Under the pieces are notes generated by a model that did not search any database, was not told the DNA's origin, and saw nothing but the letters and a program-made list of their open reading frames with translations. Shown here in pieces: positions 14,281 to 24,124 of a stretch of DNA of 64,000 nucleotides. Positions within the stretch are counted from its first letter, which is position 1. The number at the start of each line of letters is the position of its first letter. Origin of the DNA: Demequina litoralis (GTDB lineage: Bacteria > Actinomycetota > Actinomycetes > Actinomycetales > Demequinaceae); assembly GCF_030418455.1 (NCBI RefSeq), contig NZ_JAUHPW010000002.1, forward strand, positions 62,001-126,000, in the 5' to 3' direction. The translations under genes were made by a program, and so were the position numbers.

Positions 14281-14413
14281 GGATATTCCTTCCAGAGTGG
14301 AGCCACATTGCGCGCCTCTGGTGAGATCGCGTCTCTGCGACAGGTTACGTCCGAGCCAGGGCCCCCGCCCGGGGATCCTGGGTCGTCAGCGGGTTTCTCG
14401 CGGTCTGGGATCG

Positions 14414-14433
14414 GGACCGGCGCAGCCCGGTCC
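14414..14433 (-). terminator. Hairpin after the GH42 gene
   Basis: A seven-base stem GGACCGG/CCGGTCC with a six-base loop, twelve bases past the GH42 stop codon on the minus strand. No T-run. It may only attenuate read-through into ganS. Confidence 0.45.
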
Positions 14434-14444
14434 GTCCCCACGGG

Positions 14445-16478
14445 TCAGACCTCCTCACCTCCGGTCGCACGCGAGGTGCGGACGACGGCGACGCCGCCTC
14501 CCGGCACCTCGAGCCCGCCATCGGTCTCGGCGCCGGTGAGCAGGTCGATGCCTGCCACCGGGAGCCGAGCTGCGTCGTCGCCGTGGTTGACGGCGACGAC
14601 GAAGTCGTCAGCGGCGCCGTGCCGCGTCACGACCTCGAGGGTCTCGGGCAGCCCCGAGGCCTCGATGCCGGCGTCGGCGTAGACCGCGTCGAACACGGTC
14701 TTCAGCGCGTGCACGTCGAGGCGCGTGCCGACGTACCAGCCCACGCCCTTCCCGTGCTCGTTGCGGGTGATCGCGGCCCCGCCGGCGCCCGGGCCGGTCG
14801 CGTTCTCCGCGACCACCTCGGCGCCCGCGAGCGCGATGTCCTCCTGCCACACGTCGGACGGCGCGGTCGCGCCGGAGCCGTCGACCCACCGCACGGTGGC
14901 GGTGTCGCCCTCGCGCAGCGGCAGGAACTCCTCGACCGTGAGGCCGAGCGCGTCGCGCAGCGGGGCGACGAAGCCGCCCTCGTGCACCGCATCGTTCTCA
15001 TCCACGATCGCGGAGAAGAAGTTGACGAGCAGCGTGCCGCCGGCCTCGACGTAGCGCGTGAGGTTCTCGGCGGACGATGCGGTGAGCAGGTACGACGCGG
15101 GGGCGACGACGAGCCTGTACGCGGACAGGTCCTGGCCCGGGTGCGCGAAGTCGACGGTGACGCCGTCGCGCCACAGGCGCTCGTAGAAGGCGCGCATGCG
15201 CTCGCGGAACTGCACGTCGTCGGACGGGCGCCACTCGAGGTCCTGCGCCCACAGCGACTCCCAGTCGTAGAGCACCGCGACGTCGGCCCTGACGGCCGAG
15301 CCGCGGACCGCGGCGGCGTCCTGCAGGTGGCCGCCGAGCTCCACGACCTCGCGGAACACGCGGGACGATGCGCCGGCGTGCGGGAGCATCGCCGAGTGGA
15401 ACTTCTCCGCGCCCGAGCGGGAGGCGCGCCACTGGAAGAACATGATCGCGTCGGCGCCGCGGCCCAGGTGCGTCAGCGCGTTGCGGCGCATCTCGCCCGG
15501 ACGCTTGGCGATGTTGCGGCCCTGCCAGTTGACCGCGGACGTCGAGTGCTCCATGAGGATCCACGGCTTGCCGCCCGCGACCGAGCGGGTGAGGTCCGCG
15601 GACAGCGCGAGCCCGACGTGCGCGTCGGGGTCGGGCGACCACAGGTAGTGGTCGTCGGAGACCACGTCGACGAGCTCGGCCCACTTCCACAGGTCCGTGT
15701 TCCAGGACTGGTGGGCCATGAAGTTGGTGGTGATGGGCTGGTCGGCATGCGCGCGGATCGCGTCGCGCTCGATCACGTAGCACTCGCGCAGCCGGTCGTC
15801 GGTGAACCGCGCCCAGTCGAGCTTCATCGCGGGGTTCGTGATGGTCGCGGTCGCGGCGGGGGCGACCACGTGCTCCCAGGCGCCGTAGCGCTGGCCCCAG
15901 AACGCGGTGCCCCACGCGGCGTTGAGGCCGTCGAGCGTGCCGTAGCGCTCCTGCAGCCAGCGCTGCCACGACGCGACGGCGCGCGGGCCGAAGTCCTCGG
16001 CGATCGGCACGCCGTACTCGTTGTGGACGTGCCACATCACGACGGCGGGGTGGTCGCCGTAGCGCTCCGCGAGCGCGCCGGCCATGCGGGCGATCGCCTC
16101 GCGGTACTCGGGCGAGGCGTGCGAGGCCATGCCGCGGCCGCCGAAGCCCATGACGGTGCCGTCCTTGTCGGTGACGCGCGCCTCGGGATAGCGGTGGAAG
16201 AACCACGCCGGGGGCGAGACCGAGGGCGTGCCGAGGTCCGCCGCGATCCCGTTGGCGTGGAGCAGGTCGAGGAGGTCGTCCATCCACGCGAAGTCGTACA
16301 CGCCCTCCTCGGGCTCGAGCATCGCCCACGAGAAGATGCCGACGGAGACGAGGTTCACGCCCGCCTCGCGCATGAGACGCATGTCCTCGTCCCACGTCTC
16401 GCGCGGCCACTGCTCGGGGTTGTAGTCGCCTCCGTAGGCGAGACCCTCGAGTCGGGGCCAGCTCGCTGCTGCCGTCAT
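14445..16478 (-). CDS. ganA: Beta-galactosidase, GH42
   Basis: A 677-residue cytoplasmic enzyme releasing galactose from beta-galactosides and galactooligosaccharides. The N-terminal barrel has the GH42 signature GGDYNPEQWP (16-25), acid/base Glu154 in HNEYG and nucleophile Glu310 in ILMEHS. The trimerisation-like domain and beta-rich C-terminal domain follow, giving normal family length. No signal peptide. It is the first gene of the minus-strand galactan set. Upstream (16479-16802, no gene) lie a candidate promoter and two LacI-type operators. A GGAGGAG-type ribosome site precedes the ATG. Confidence 0.93.
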   Translation of the reverse strand: MTAAASWPRLEGLAYGGDYNPEQWPRETWDEDMRLMREAGVNLVSVGIFSWAMLEPEEGVYDFAWMDDLLDLLHANGIAADLGTPSVSPPAWFFHRYPEARVTDKDGTVMGFGGRGMASHASPEYREAIARMAGALAERYGDHPAVVMWHVHNEYGVPIAEDFGPRAVASWQRWLQERYGTLDGLNAAWGTAFWGQRYGAWEHVVAPAATATITNPAMKLDWARFTDDRLRECYVIERDAIRAHADQPITTNFMAHQSWNTDLWKWAELVDVVSDDHYLWSPDPDAHVGLALSADLTRSVAGGKPWILMEHSTSAVNWQGRNIAKRPGEMRRNALTHLGRGADAIMFFQWRASRSGAEKFHSAMLPHAGASSRVFREVVELGGHLQDAAAVRGSAVRADVAVLYDWESLWAQDLEWRPSDDVQFRERMRAFYERLWRDGVTVDFAHPGQDLSAYRLVVAPASYLLTASSAENLTRYVEAGGTLLVNFFSAIVDENDAVHEGGFVAPLRDALGLTVEEFLPLREGDTATVRWVDGSGATAPSDVWQEDIALAGAEVVAENATGPGAGGAAITRNEHGKGVGWYVGTRLDVHALKTVFDAVYADAGIEASGLPETLEVVTRHGAADDFVVAVNHGDDAARLPVAGIDLLTGAETDGGLEVPGGGVAVVRTSRATGGEEV

Positions 16479-16554
16479 GACACTCCTCCGGCCCCCGGAG
16501 GAGCCTGCACAACTCTGGCGGACCTCATCGGCCGCCCGTACTGGGACCGTTCAC

Positions 16555-16585
16555 AGTCTATGCCCCGCAAAAGGGCCCTGCACAA
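16555..16585 (-). promoter_or_regulatory. Candidate promoter of the galactan operon
   Basis: TAGACT (16555-16560) with TTGTGC (16580-16585) 19 bases upstream on the minus strand. The predicted leader to the GH42 ATG is about 70 bases. The 19-base spacer is long, so the -35 is uncertain. Confidence 0.4.
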
Positions 16586-16631
16586 ATCGAGCGCGGCGGC
16601 GTGACCCATTCGTGACACGCCGTTATCGATC

Positions 16632-16671
16632 TGTAACCGCGTACAGCCCCCTTTGGATGCAAGCGGTTACA
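16632..16671. promoter_or_regulatory. Tandem LacI-family operators
   Basis: Two 14-base sites 26 bases apart: TGTAACCGCGTACA (16632-16645, one mismatch) and the reverse of TGTAACCGCTTGCA (16658-16671, exact fit). Both fit the LacI/GalR-type consensus TGnAAnCGnTTnCA. They lie between the divergent GH42 and glgE genes, in an AT-richer patch. They probably bind a sugar-responsive repressor encoded elsewhere. Confidence 0.7.
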
Positions 16672-16789
16672 TCAACCGCGTGCCACACATTACATGCTTC
16701 CGGAGGGCGTGCAACACACCGTCGGTCCCGGGTCACCGGCGGGCGTGGCACGCGATGCCCTCCTGGTAGGCATCGGAGCGCATTGCGAG

Positions 16790-16795
16790 TAGGTT
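16790..16795 (+). promoter_or_regulatory. Leaderless promoter -10 element of glgE
   Basis: TAGGTT followed by seven bases and the glgE ATG at 16803; no separate ribosome site would be transcribed. Confidence 0.55.
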
Positions 16796-16802
16796 CGGGG
16801 GC

Positions 16803-18803
16803 ATGGCCCGCTCCCCTGAGACGTCCATCGGTCGCATCCCCATCGTGGGGGTCCAACCCTCGCTCGAGGAGGGACGGTGGCCGGCTCGCGCCGTCATCGG
16901 CGAGGCGGTGCCGATCACGGCGACGATCTTCCGCGAGGGGCACGACTCCGAGGGCGCCACGGTGGTGGTCACGCGGCCCGACGGGCGCCACGAGCGGCTG
17001 CCGATGCCGCTGCACGACTGGGGCACCAGCCTCTACCGCGCGATCCTCACGCCGCGCCACGAGGGCCTCCACCGCTTCCGGGTCGAGGCCTGGTCGGACC
17101 CCGTCTCGACCTGGCGGCACGCGGCCGAGGTGAAGATCCACGCCGGCGTCGATGTCCAGCTCATGCTCGACGAGGGCGTCGCGGTCCTCACCCGGGCGCT
17201 CACCGAGGTGCGGCACACGCCCGCCCGCAAGGCGCTCCTCGAGGAGGCCATCGCCTCGCTCCAGGACGGCTCGCTCGCGCCCGAGGCCCGCCTCGCCCCC
17301 GCATCGTCCCCCGAGCTCAAGGCCGCCCTCACGGTGGCGCCCCTGCGCGACTGGGTGACCACCTCGCCCGAGTACCCGCTGCTCGTCCAGCGCGAGAAGG
17401 CGCTGGTGTCCGCGTGGTACGAGATCTTCCCGCGGTCCGAGGGCGCGCGGATCGTCAAGCGCACCGGCGAGTGGACCTCGGGCACCTTCACCACCGCCGC
17501 CAAGCGCCTGCCCGCGATCGCGGACATGGGCTTCGACGTCGTCTACCTCACGCCCATCCACCCCATCGGCGCCACGCACCGCAAGGGTCGCAACAACTCG
17601 CTCAAGGCGGAGCCAGGCGACCCCGGCAGCCCGTACGCGATCGGCGCCGCCGAGGGCGGCCACGACGCGATCCACCCCGGCCTGGGGACGATGCGCGGGT
17701 TCCGGTCCTTCGTCAAGGCGGCCCGGTCGGTGGGCCTCGAGGTCGCGCTCGACGTCGCCCTCCAGTGCTCGCCCGACCACCCGTGGGTGACGGAGCACCC
17801 CGAGTGGTTCACGCAGCGCCTCGACGGCACGATCGCCTACGCGGAGAACCCGCCCAAGAAGTACCAGGACATCTACCCCCTCAACTTCGACAACGACCCC
17901 GAGGGCATCTACCACGCGATCCGCGACATGCTGCAGGTGTGGATCGACGCCGGCGTCACGCTGTTCCGCGTCGACAACCCGCACACCAAGCCGCTGACCT
18001 TCTGGGAGCGGCTGCTGCGCGAGATCGCCGAGGACCACCCCGAGGTGATCTTCCTGTCCGAGGCCTTCACACGGCCGGCGATGATGCACACGCTCGCGAA
18101 GATCGGCTTCCACCAGAGCTACACCTACTTCACCTGGCGCCAGAACGCCGAGGAGATGGGCGAGTACCTCGAGGAGGTCTCGGGCGACGCGTCGTTCTAC
18201 ATGCGCCCGAACTTCTGGCCCACCACGCACGACATCCTCACCCCCGACATGCAGCACGGCGGGCCCGCGATCTACCGGATGCGCGCCGTGCTCGCCGCCA
18301 CCGGCGCCCCCTCGTACGGCATCTACACCGGCTACGAGTTCGTCGAGAACGTGCCGCGGCCGGGCGTCGAGGAGCAGATCGACAACGAGAAGTACGAGTT
18401 CAAGCAGCGCGACTGGGCGGACGCCGACCGGTACGGCATCAGGACGCTCCTCACCACCCTCAACCAGACGCGCGCCAAGCACCCCGCGCTGCGCCGCCTG
18501 CGGGGGCTGCGCGTGCACCCGACCACCAACCCCGAGATCCTCTGCTTCTCGCGGCACCTGCCGCCCGAGGAGTCGCCGACGGGCAAGGCCGACACCGTCA
18601 TCGTGATCGCGAGCTTCGACCCGCACCACGTGCAGTCCGGCGTCGTCACGCTCGACCTGCCCGCGCTCGACCTGGCCGACGACGCGCGGCTCGTGGTCGA
18701 CGACGTCGTCGGCGGCGCCACCTACACATGGGGGCGCGACTTCTACGTCCGCCTCGACCCCGCTGTCACCCTCGCCCACGTCGCCGTGGTGAGGCCCGCA
18801 TGA
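16803..18803 (+). CDS. glgE: Alpha-1,4-glucan:maltose-1-phosphate maltosyltransferase
   Basis: A 666-residue GH13_3 enzyme that extends alpha-1,4-glucan with maltose from maltose-1-phosphate (GlgE pathway). N-terminal beta domains (1 to about 215) precede the barrel. Nucleophile Asp391 in LFRVDNPHTKP and acid/base Glu420 in FLSEAFTRP are the GlgE-specific motifs, with the characteristic LTPIHPIG and NNSLKA segments. It is followed after 34 bases by glgB, the usual pair. No treS or pep2, which would supply maltose-1-phosphate, is in the window. The start is leaderless. Confidence 0.95.
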   Translation: MARSPETSIGRIPIVGVQPSLEEGRWPARAVIGEAVPITATIFREGHDSEGATVVVTRPDGRHERLPMPLHDWGTSLYRAILTPRHEGLHRFRVEAWSDPVSTWRHAAEVKIHAGVDVQLMLDEGVAVLTRALTEVRHTPARKALLEEAIASLQDGSLAPEARLAPASSPELKAALTVAPLRDWVTTSPEYPLLVQREKALVSAWYEIFPRSEGARIVKRTGEWTSGTFTTAAKRLPAIADMGFDVVYLTPIHPIGATHRKGRNNSLKAEPGDPGSPYAIGAAEGGHDAIHPGLGTMRGFRSFVKAARSVGLEVALDVALQCSPDHPWVTEHPEWFTQRLDGTIAYAENPPKKYQDIYPLNFDNDPEGIYHAIRDMLQVWIDAGVTLFRVDNPHTKPLTFWERLLREIAEDHPEVIFLSEAFTRPAMMHTLAKIGFHQSYTYFTWRQNAEEMGEYLEEVSGDASFYMRPNFWPTTHDILTPDMQHGGPAIYRMRAVLAATGAPSYGIYTGYEFVENVPRPGVEEQIDNEKYEFKQRDWADADRYGIRTLLTTLNQTRAKHPALRRLRGLRVHPTTNPEILCFSRHLPPEESPTGKADTVIVIASFDPHHVQSGVVTLDLPALDLADDARLVVDDVVGGATYTWGRDFYVRLDPAVTLAHVAVVRPA

Positions 18804-18837
18804 TCCGCTCGTCCGCCCACCAGCAGAGAGGGTGCTG

Positions 18838-21003
<2,166 letters not shown>

Positions 21004-21014
21004 CCCACGGGTGC

Positions 21015-21043
21015 GGGTGCCCCTCCACGCGCGTGGGGCACCC
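21015..21043. terminator. Bidirectional terminator after glgB
   Basis: A nine-base stem, GGGTGCCCC/GGGGCACCC, with an 11-base loop that can itself pair (CCAC/GTGG). It lies between glgB and the convergent chaperedoxin-like gene. Confidence 0.65.
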
Positions 21044-21142
21044 CTCCACATCCGCGCCGGCGTGTCGTCGGCGTGTCGCCGCTGCGGGTCCGGATCGTGA
21101 GCCGCAGAGCGAGGCTCGCGTGGAGGAGTGCCCGGGGGTCCG

Positions 21143-22021
21143 CTAGTAGAGCGCGGAGGCGAGCGCCTGGCGCGCCCGCAGGACGCGCTGGTCCGCGGGG
21201 TCGACCACCTCGAACAGCTCGAGCAGCCGCGCGCGCACGCGCTCGCGGTCGTCGCCCGCGGTCGTCCTCACGAGGTCGACCAGCCGTCCGTACGCATCGT
21301 CCAGCTGCCCGCCGAGCACGTCCATGTCGGCGACGGCCATCTGCGCGTCGATGTCGTCGGGGGCGTCGGCCGCGGCCTTGCGCACCGCGCCGAGGTCCGC
21401 CGTCCGCGAGCGCGACATCAGCCGCACCTGCGCACGCCCGGCCCGCGCGTCGGCGTCCTTGGGGTTCTCCCGCAGCGCCTTGTCGAAGGCCGCCTCGGCG
21501 GCATCGAGGTCGCCGCGGTCGATCGCGTCGTGCGCCTCCTGGTGCAGCGGCGGCAGCGGCTCGGGCGCGTCCTCCTGGACGGCCTCGCCGGCGGGCATGC
21601 CGGCGGCGGCGCCCATCTGGCGGGCGGCCTCGACCACCTGGCCGAGCACCTCGACGAGCTGCTCGCGCGTCGCGGCACCCTGGAAGAGCGGCGCCGGACG
21701 GCCGCCGATGAGGGCGACCGCGGCGGGCACGCCGCGGATCTGGAAGGCCTGCGCGATCGCGGGCTGGGCGTCGACGTCGCACGCCGCGGCGTTGACGCCG
21801 ACGGAGGCCGCGACCTCCTCGACCTCCCGCGCCAGCTCCTCGCTCTGCGGCGAGGAGGCGGACACGAAGGCGATGACGACCGGCCGCTGCAGGGACTGCT
21901 GCGCGAGCTCCTGGAACGCGGCCTCGTCGATGGTCGCGAGCCCCGAGTCGGCGCGACGCGAGCGCGCGGCGAGCGCGCCGAGGTCGACGGCACCGCGCAG
22001 CGCGGCGGGGGTGTCGGTCAT
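21143..22021 (-). CDS. Thioredoxin/TPR chaperedoxin-like protein (YbbN/CnoX family) without active-site cysteines
   Basis: A 292-residue cytoplasmic protein. A thioredoxin fold (about 25-130) is joined to TPR-like helices (about 155-290), the architecture of YbbN/CnoX holdases. The usual WCxxC site is replaced by ASSPQSEE, with no redox cysteines there. Redox catalysis is therefore not expected, and a folding or holdase role is likelier. AGGAGG precedes the ATG by nine bases. Its stop is 26 bases upstream of nothing else on its strand; the lipoprotein pair lies directly upstream, perhaps in the same transcript. Confidence 0.85.
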   Translation of the reverse strand: MTDTPAALRGAVDLGALAARSRRADSGLATIDEAAFQELAQQSLQRPVVIAFVSASSPQSEELAREVEEVAASVGVNAAACDVDAQPAIAQAFQIRGVPAAVALIGGRPAPLFQGAATREQLVEVLGQVVEAARQMGAAAGMPAGEAVQEDAPEPLPPLHQEAHDAIDRGDLDAAEAAFDKALRENPKDADARAGRAQVRLMSRSRTADLGAVRKAAADAPDDIDAQMAVADMDVLGGQLDDAYGRLVDLVRTTAGDDRERVRARLLELFEVVDPADQRVLRARQALASALY

Positions 22022-22046
22022 GGGGGTGATCCTCCTCCTGGCGCGG

Positions 22047-23024
22047 CTACTTGGCCGCGACCTTCACAAGGTGGTGGTCGGCCGCGACGACGGTCGGCTT
22101 GCCCTCGCCGTCCGCCGGGACGTGGATGACGACCAGGTCGTTGTACGTGTGGGTGACGCGGTCCTTGAGCTTGCCCGAGACGAGCGCCTTGTCCGTGTCG
22201 GAGATCGACACGGTAGCGCCGCCCTTGACCCGCAGCGAGGACGTCACCACGATCGGCGCGAAGATGAGCGCGCCGCCGTCGGCCGTGGCCATCGCGTAGG
22301 TGTCCTCGAGCTGGGGCTGCACGGTGTCGACGTAGTCGCCGTCGCCCTTCTTCGCGGCCGCCGTCAGCACCTTGCGCGCCGCGAACAGCCGCGCGCGGTA
22401 CGTGTCCTTGCCGAACTCGGAGGCGAGGTCGCTCTTCGCCCCCTGGCGCAGGAGCTTGACGTAGTCCCTGACGACCTGCTCGGGGGTGGGGTCGACCGCG
22501 TCCGAGTCGAGGGGCAGCTGGTTCGAGCCCACCGCGGGGCCCGGCATCGCCGGCAGCGTCGCGCCGGGCACCATGTGCGCCCAGTTCTGGAGCACGTACT
22601 CCGAGTCGATGTCCTCCTGGAGCCACACGAGCACGACAGGGGTCGCGTCCTCGGGCGCCTCGGAGACCCCGACCATGACGCGCGGGAACACGCCCTCCGC
22701 GCTCACGTAGACCGCCTGCATGGTCGACGGGATCTCCTCGATGGCCTGCTTGTCGCCGGCCTTCCGGAGCTTGTACTCGACGCCGCGCACGGTGACGGCC
22801 GTGCCGCCGACCCGCTCGCCGAGCAGGTTGGCCTTGCGGGCCTCGTCGGCCGCCTCGAGCTCCGCGAACGTCGCGGGCACGATGCGGTCGATCTGGGTCT
22901 GCGTGATCGCCGAGGTCTCCTGCGCGGCGGGCGGCGCGACGGGCTCGGGCACCGCCGGCGTGCAGCCGGCGAGCACGACGAGCCCGGCGACCGCAGCGGC
23001 CGCGAGGGTGGTCTGCCTTCTCAT
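22047..23024 (-). CDS. Conserved lipoprotein, unknown function
   Basis: A 325-residue protein with a lipoprotein signal (lipobox VVLAGCT, modified at Cys21), a short Pro/Ala-rich linker, then a soluble extracytoplasmic domain mixing helices and strands. It would be tethered to the outer face of the membrane. The ATG overlaps the stop of the upstream membrane-protein gene by four bases (ATGA), so the two are translated together and may form one envelope assembly. The family is not recognised. Confidence 0.75.
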   Translation of the reverse strand: MRRQTTLAAAAVAGLVVLAGCTPAVPEPVAPPAAQETSAITQTQIDRIVPATFAELEAADEARKANLLGERVGGTAVTVRGVEYKLRKAGDKQAIEEIPSTMQAVYVSAEGVFPRVMVGVSEAPEDATPVVLVWLQEDIDSEYVLQNWAHMVPGATLPAMPGPAVGSNQLPLDSDAVDPTPEQVVRDYVKLLRQGAKSDLASEFGKDTYRARLFAARKVLTAAAKKGDGDYVDTVQPQLEDTYAMATADGGALIFAPIVVTSSLRVKGGATVSISDTDKALVSGKLKDRVTHTYNDLVVIHVPADGEGKPTVVAADHHLVKVAAK

Positions 23025-23977
23025 GGGCGCTCCTCTCCGTCGGCGGTGCCGGCGGGCGGCGCATCGTCCCCCGCGGTCGGCTCCGACGGCTCGTCGGTGC
23101 GGGGCACCTCGCCGGTGGTCGGGTCCGCCTCGGCGTCGACGACGGGGATGCCGCCGGTGGCCGTCGCGGTCTCGCGGCGCTCGCGGCGTCCGCCCGGCGT
23201 CGCCGGGGGCGTGGCCTTGCGGCCGGCGACGGCCGTCTCGACCTTGGAGCCGGCGTTGCGGTGGTCGACCAGCAGCGACACGAGGGCGATGAGCCCCGCG
23301 ACGGCGAGCGCCCCGCCCCACCACTTGAGGGGGGTGACCCAGCCGTCGTTGACGACGCGGTCGATGGTCATGGTCACCTCGGTGAGCGACCCTCCGTCGG
23401 CGGCCTCGACCACGAGGGTGAGGCCCAGGTAGCTCTCCGAGAGGTCGTCGACGTCGAGCGTGAGGCTGCCGTCGCCGTCCCACGATGCGCGCCAGATGTC
23501 GGCGATCGGGGCCTCCTCGGCCGACGCGCTCGGCTCGGGCGACGCGCTCGCGGAGGCCTCCGGCTCGGTTGAGGCGCTCGCGGACGCCTCGGCGGACGGC
23601 TCGTCCGTGGCCGATGCGGAGGCGTCGGGCGAGGCGCTGGGCTCCGCGGTCGCAGCCTCGTCGGCGACGAATGGCTCGGTCGACAGCTCCTCCCAGGTGG
23701 GGACGCCGGTGAGGACGGTGGCATCGCGGGTGGCGGCCCAGTCCTCGGCGTCCTCGGTGCGTCCGGCGTAGACGACGAGCTCGCCGTCGGCCTCGACCGT
23801 GATGGACCCGCCGGGGGCCATGGCGACCATGGCGGGACCGATCAGCAGGACGGGGGTGTCGACCGCGGCGCTCGGCGTGCCGAAGGACGCCGGGCGCATC
23901 GCATCGGCGATCAGACCGCCGATGAGAAGGAGCAGCCCGAGCGCCCCCGCGATGAGCGCGGTGGTGCGCAAAGTCAC
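23021..23977 (-). CDS. Two-pass membrane protein with Ser/Ala/Glu/Pro-rich extracellular linker
   Basis: A 318-residue protein: membrane segment about 5-25, an extracytoplasmic domain, a long low-complexity linker with repeated SAS and EPSAS units (about 110-155), a second small domain, membrane segment about 220-242, then a charged, disordered cytoplasmic tail. GTG start with GGAGA five bases upstream. Coupled to the lipoprotein gene by a four-base overlap. Function unknown. Confidence 0.7.
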   Translation of the reverse strand: MTLRTTALIAGALGLLLLIGGLIADAMRPASFGTPSAAVDTPVLLIGPAMVAMAPGGSITVEADGELVVYAGRTEDAEDWAATRDATVLTGVPTWEELSTEPFVADEAATAEPSASPDASASATDEPSAEASASASTEPEASASASPEPSASAEEAPIADIWRASWDGDGSLTLDVDDLSESYLGLTLVVEAADGGSLTEVTMTIDRVVNDGWVTPLKWWGGALAVAGLIALVSLLVDHRNAGSKVETAVAGRKATPPATPGGRRERRETATATGGIPVVDAEADPTTGEVPRTDEPSEPTAGDDAPPAGTADGEERP

Positions 23978-24042
23978 GTGATTCTCCGTTCGTCTCGCTG
24001 TTCACTCTACGAGACAAGGCTCGAACGCGGCTCCCTGCCGCT

Positions 24043-24072
24043 TTGTTCCACGCGGGGGCCGGGCACTACCCT
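24043..24072 (+). promoter_or_regulatory. Promoter of the Scy-like gene
   Basis: TTGTTC (24043-24048) and TACCCT (24067-24072) with an 18-base spacer. The same -35 hexamer occurs in the rho promoter. The leader to the ATG is about 45 bases. Confidence 0.6.
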
Positions 24073-24124
24073 GAGGGTCGAATGCGCGACCTGCGCCTCC
24101 CCCGGCGCGCGATCTAGGAGAGCC

